From: Pseudomonadota bacterium | GTDB taxonomy: Bacteria; Pseudomonadota; Alphaproteobacteria; Rhodospirillales; Magnetospirillaceae | DNA length: 64,000 nucleotides | Reading direction: 5' to 3' | NCBI GenBank assembly: GCA_021793155.1 | Contig: JAJYTF010000003.1 | Coordinates: 186,001-250,000 of the forward strand | In this document: positions 61,752 to 64,000 of the stretch, piece by piece | Layout of the letters: each line of letters begins with the position of its first letter | Position numbering within the stretch: position 1 is the stretch's first letter | The notes under the pieces: generated by a model | The model's database searches: none | What the model was told of the DNA's origin: nothing | Seen by the model: only the letters and a program-made list of their open reading frames with translations | Translations under genes and position numbers: made by a program

Positions 61752-62135
61752 ATGCGACTTCCCGTTCTTGCCGCGTTTTTCGTCGCCGTTCCATTGGCCG
61801 CCAGCCTGGCGCAAATGCCCACCGGCCCGATGTCCACCGGCAAGATGCCGCCCGGACATCCCTCGATCGGGCAAGGTCAGGCCGCACCCCAGGCTCAGAT
61901 GAACCATACCGGGACGGTCGAGGAAGTCCTCCCGGCCAGCCCCTATGTGTATATCCGCGTCAAGGAAGGCAGCGACGACAAGTGGCTGGCGGCGCCGGCC
62001 GCCGACCTCAAGACCGGCTCGACCATCCGCTGGCCGGACGGCATGCCGATGAAGAATTTCTTCAGCAAGACCCTGCAGCGCAACTTCGACTCGGTGGATT
62101 TCGTCGAAGCGGTGGAGCCGGTGAAGGCGCAATAA
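61752..62135 (+). CDS. Small secreted protein, NrfJ-like OB-type domain
   Basis: A 127-residue protein with a signal peptide (to about residue 20), a Met/Pro/Gly/His-rich stretch (QMPTGPMSTGKMPPGHPS), and a domain reading HTGTVEEVLPASPYVYIRV...WLAAPAADLKTGSTIRW...GMPMKNFFSKTLQRNFDSVDFV. The G-V-EV...YVYI...NFFSKTL pattern matches, from memory, small exported proteins found near multihaem cytochrome genes (NrfJ type). AAGGAG precedes the ATG. It faces the MtrB/PioB gene, so a role in outer-surface electron transfer is possible. The Met/His-rich segment could bind copper. Confidence 0.6.
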   Translation: MRLPVLAAFFVAVPLAASLAQMPTGPMSTGKMPPGHPSIGQGQAAPQAQMNHTGTVEEVLPASPYVYIRVKEGSDDKWLAAPAADLKTGSTIRWPDGMPMKNFFSKTLQRNFDSVDFVEAVEPVKAQ

Positions 62136-62150
62136 CCCGGAACATTTTTC

Positions 62151-62209
62151 GCTGTCGCTCAGGATGACAAGCTGTTTCTGCGATTGTCATCCTGAGCGAA
62201 GAGAAGGAT
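62151..62209. repeat. REP-like palindrome after the NrfJ-like gene
   Basis: Arms CGCTCAGGATGACAA (62156-62170) and TTGTCATCCTGAGCG (62184-62198) are perfect 15-base inverted repeats. Followed by AAGAGAAGGATG. Same family as at 33998 and 43160. Confidence 0.75.
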
Positions 62210-62226
62210 GTTCTCGTGACACCCAT

Positions 62227-62267
62227 AAAAAATTGGGGCGGCCCCCGAAGGAGCCGCCCCTTTTTTT
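62227..62267. terminator. Bidirectional intrinsic terminator
   Basis: GGGGCGGC and GCCGCCCC form an 8-bp stem with a ten-base loop, followed by seven T on the plus strand and preceded by AAAAAAT, which is a U-tract for the minus strand. It serves the convergent NrfJ-like and MtrB/PioB genes. Confidence 0.85.
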
Positions 62268-62286
62268 GATCTGCCTTGTCAGCGGA

Positions 62287-64000
62287 TCACCACTTCATCT
62301 TCACCGCCGCCATGACGGTGCTGACGTTGTACTGGGCGGGCAGATCGCCCGTCAGCACTTGTCCCACCGACGCGCCGGTCAGGGCCCAATCGGCCATATC
62401 CAGGCTATCGAATTCATAGGCCAGATACAGCTGGGTCGTCTTGGTCAGATCATAGGTCGCATGGATCTTGAACTGATTGTCGACCGAATTGGTGTTCAGG
62501 TTCGGATCGCCGCCGAAGGCCTGTCCCTGGTTCAGGTTCCAGATACCAGACTGGTTGAACGCCTGGTTGCCGTACGAGAAGATGTAATCGGCACCGACCT
62601 TCGTATTCTCGGCCACCTTCCACGTGCCGCCGATACCCGCAGTCTGGATATCGTAGGTCGTGTTCTCGTCGTACTCGCCGACGGGAGTGTTGGACAATGC
62701 ATGCATGTCCCGGTAGGTGCGCAAGAAGGTATAGAAGACATGCGCTTCCGCCCCTTGGGCATAGTGATAGGACAGGTTGGGACCCGCCTGGATGCTGTAG
62801 TCGTGATCAATACCCACCGGCGCTTGGTACAGCATGGCGTAGAGGGCATTATCGTCGTGGTACTGGTTGTTGGTGAACTTGCCGTACAAGCTCGCCGACA
62901 GGTCAGGCCGAATATTGCCGTTCAGCATGGCCGAGATCGAGTCTTCGGTCCGGGCCGCTTCGTAGAACGGAATCTGCTGGCAACCGAGACCCGGGCTGCT
63001 GAACTGGCTTCCGCAGTCCGAGTTGATCTGCAGGTTCCACAGGCTGAAGTCCGGCGCCGAAGCGGTTCGCTCGGCATGGACGTAGTTCAGGTTTCCAAGA
63101 AGGGTCGGGGTGAACATGGTGTTCACCTTGATCGATCCTTCGTTGTCGCCGGTGTGGTGGGTAATGGCGTTTTCGCGATCGGCGTCGCGATACGCATAGC
63201 CCAGGGTCACCCGGGTGTTGTCCAGCACATGGTAGCCGGCTTCCAGCACCATGTCCTGCTTGGTCCACTGCTCCTGCACCGCTTCGCGCAGCTTCAGCGC
63301 ATTGCCATCGGTCGCATCGCCATAGATCCACTGCGGGCTCATTTCCGGGCTTCGCATGTCGATGGAGTAGCTGGCCTTCAGGTTCAACTTCGCCATCGGA
63401 TGCGAGGTTACCGTCGCATTGCCGAAGAAGGTCTGCACCACGCCGGAGAGGCTGCTGGGGTTGGAAGCCAGCTGACCGGCCAGGGTGGAGTTGCCGAGCA
63501 CATAGGCATCCTGGGTGGCAGCCGAGAATGCATCGTTCTGCAGCTGCAACCCATAGTTGGCGGTGGCATTGAAGCGGGTGGTCGGTGTCAGGTTGTAACC
63601 GATTTCACCACTGAAGTTATGCGCTTCGTTGCTGGGCGGCAGGCTGTAGACGCCTGATTCCTGGTAGCTGTTGTACACGCCACCGGTATTGGTCGCCACA
63701 AAGTTCCAGCCTTCGAACCCAAAGCCGGTATTGTGGTCGATGAAGTTGGAGAAGTTATAGCCGATGCGCGCCTGCAACTGCTGGGTGTTGTAGGCAGCCT
63801 GGACCTTGTAGTTCTCTTGATCATAGTCGACGGGCTGGGCAAACGGAATGAACCCGGCATTGCTGCCCGAGGTGGTCATTGCGCTTTCCAGCGAGCCTTG
63901 CTTGTGCTCGTCCCAGATGTCGGCGGTGAACAGCCAATTACCCAGGTCATATTTGCCCGTGATACCGATCTTGTCCCGACGGACGCCCACAGCATCGACG
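62287..64000 (-). CDS. MtrB/PioB-family outer-membrane beta-barrel protein (C-terminal part)
   Basis: About 570 codons; the 5' part lies beyond the window end. The protein is a long series of amphipathic beta strands with aromatic girdles (AQIGYNF-type strands, YSIDMRSP, YAYRDADREN, YTFLRTYRDM, YNLTPTTRFN) and ends in TVMAAVKMKW, a barrel terminus with a final aromatic residue. The overall pattern matches the decahaem-associated OMP family MtrB/PioB, which sheathes a periplasmic multihaem cytochrome to pass electrons across the outer membrane. The cytochrome gene is not in the window and would be expected upstream (above 64000). The family also occurs in iron oxidisers. Confidence 0.85.
   Translation of the reverse strand, partial: VDAVGVRRDKIGITGKYDLGNWLFTADIWDEHKQGSLESAMTTSGSNAGFIPFAQPVDYDQENYKVQAAYNTQQLQARIGYNFSNFIDHNTGFGFEGWNFVATNTGGVYNSYQESGVYSLPPSNEAHNFSGEIGYNLTPTTRFNATANYGLQLQNDAFSAATQDAYVLGNSTLAGQLASNPSSLSGVVQTFFGNATVTSHPMAKLNLKASYSIDMRSPEMSPQWIYGDATDGNALKLREAVQEQWTKQDMVLEAGYHVLDNTRVTLGYAYRDADRENAITHHTGDNEGSIKVNTMFTPTLLGNLNYVHAERTASAPDFSLWNLQINSDCGSQFSSPGLGCQQIPFYEAARTEDSISAMLNGNIRPDLSASLYGKFTNNQYHDDNALYAMLYQAPVGIDHDYSIQAGPNLSYHYAQGAEAHVFYTFLRTYRDMHALSNTPVGEYDENTTYDIQTAGIGGTWKVAENTKVGADYIFSYGNQAFNQSGIWNLNQGQAFGGDPNLNTNSVDNQFKIHATYDLTKTTQLYLAYEFDSLDMADWALTGASVGQVLTGDLPAQYNVSTVMAAVKMKW

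Overview
The window is a GC-rich stretch of an alphaproteobacterial chromosome, most like Rhodospirillales/Magnetospirillum relatives. The clearest lineage marks are a circularly permuted ssrA (tmRNA) gene with tag ANDNVVALAA lying directly next to an alpha-type sspB, an SspB with a C-terminal ClpX-binding tail, and a mreB-mreC-mreD-mrdA-rodA cluster followed by leuA and ilvBNC. The genus is inference; no marker gene in the window fixes it.

Layout. 1-1.65 kb: small periplasmic redox genes (a His-rich secreted protein, a Tat-exported cupredoxin, a cytochrome c'-like protein). 1.8-6.2 kb: a complete five-gene ABC importer of the branched-chain amino acid/amide (HAAT) type, closed by a 20-bp perfect inverted repeat shared with the convergent gene. 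6.3-10.1 kb: an old yellow enzyme, an aldo/keto reductase, a lipoprotein, a Spy/CpxP-like protein and PhnA. 10.1-20.9 kb: an eroded, mobile-looking segment. It holds a degenerate tRNA-Lys relic, a lipase-like pseudogene, a WD40 gene that has lost its start beside an IS91-type element carrying its own tyrosine recombinase, a 49-bp copy of the 3' end of the nearby DEAD-box helicase gene, a haemerythrin-NIT chemoreceptor, and a shattered GAF-domain sensor. It ends at the helicase and the intact tRNA-Lys(CTT).

20.9-26.5 kb is the cell-shape and elongasome cluster, all on the minus strand. 26.6-32.0 kb is the branched-chain amino acid operon (ilvB, ilvN, ilvC, leuA). 32.1-43 kb is core housekeeping: miaA, serB, a DegP-type protease, hflKC, mrp, thyA-folA, ssrA-sspB, then two unrelated fumarases back to back. 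44.7-54.7 kb holds a ribbon-helix-helix protein, an AsmA-like giant, recQ, a DUF1328 peptide, rsmB, guaB and haem A synthase.

54.7-64 kb is more unusual: a 1156-residue fusion of GltD-like and PyrK-like modules with an extra N-terminal domain (NfnAB-like architecture in one chain), an EAL phosphodiesterase, a MocR-type regulator, a small secreted NrfJ-like protein, and the C-terminal part of an MtrB/PioB outer-membrane barrel that runs off the window. That last pair suggests extracellular electron transfer or iron oxidation genes beyond position 64000.

Several intergenic palindromic repeats (at least three REP-like families and two MITE-like elements) sit between genes. The best candidates for something new are the Nfn-like triple fusion, the tRNA-Lys-bounded decayed island, the metal-binding-type His tails on PBP2 and Mrp, and the two MITE-like elements whose ends supply the stop codons of flanking genes.
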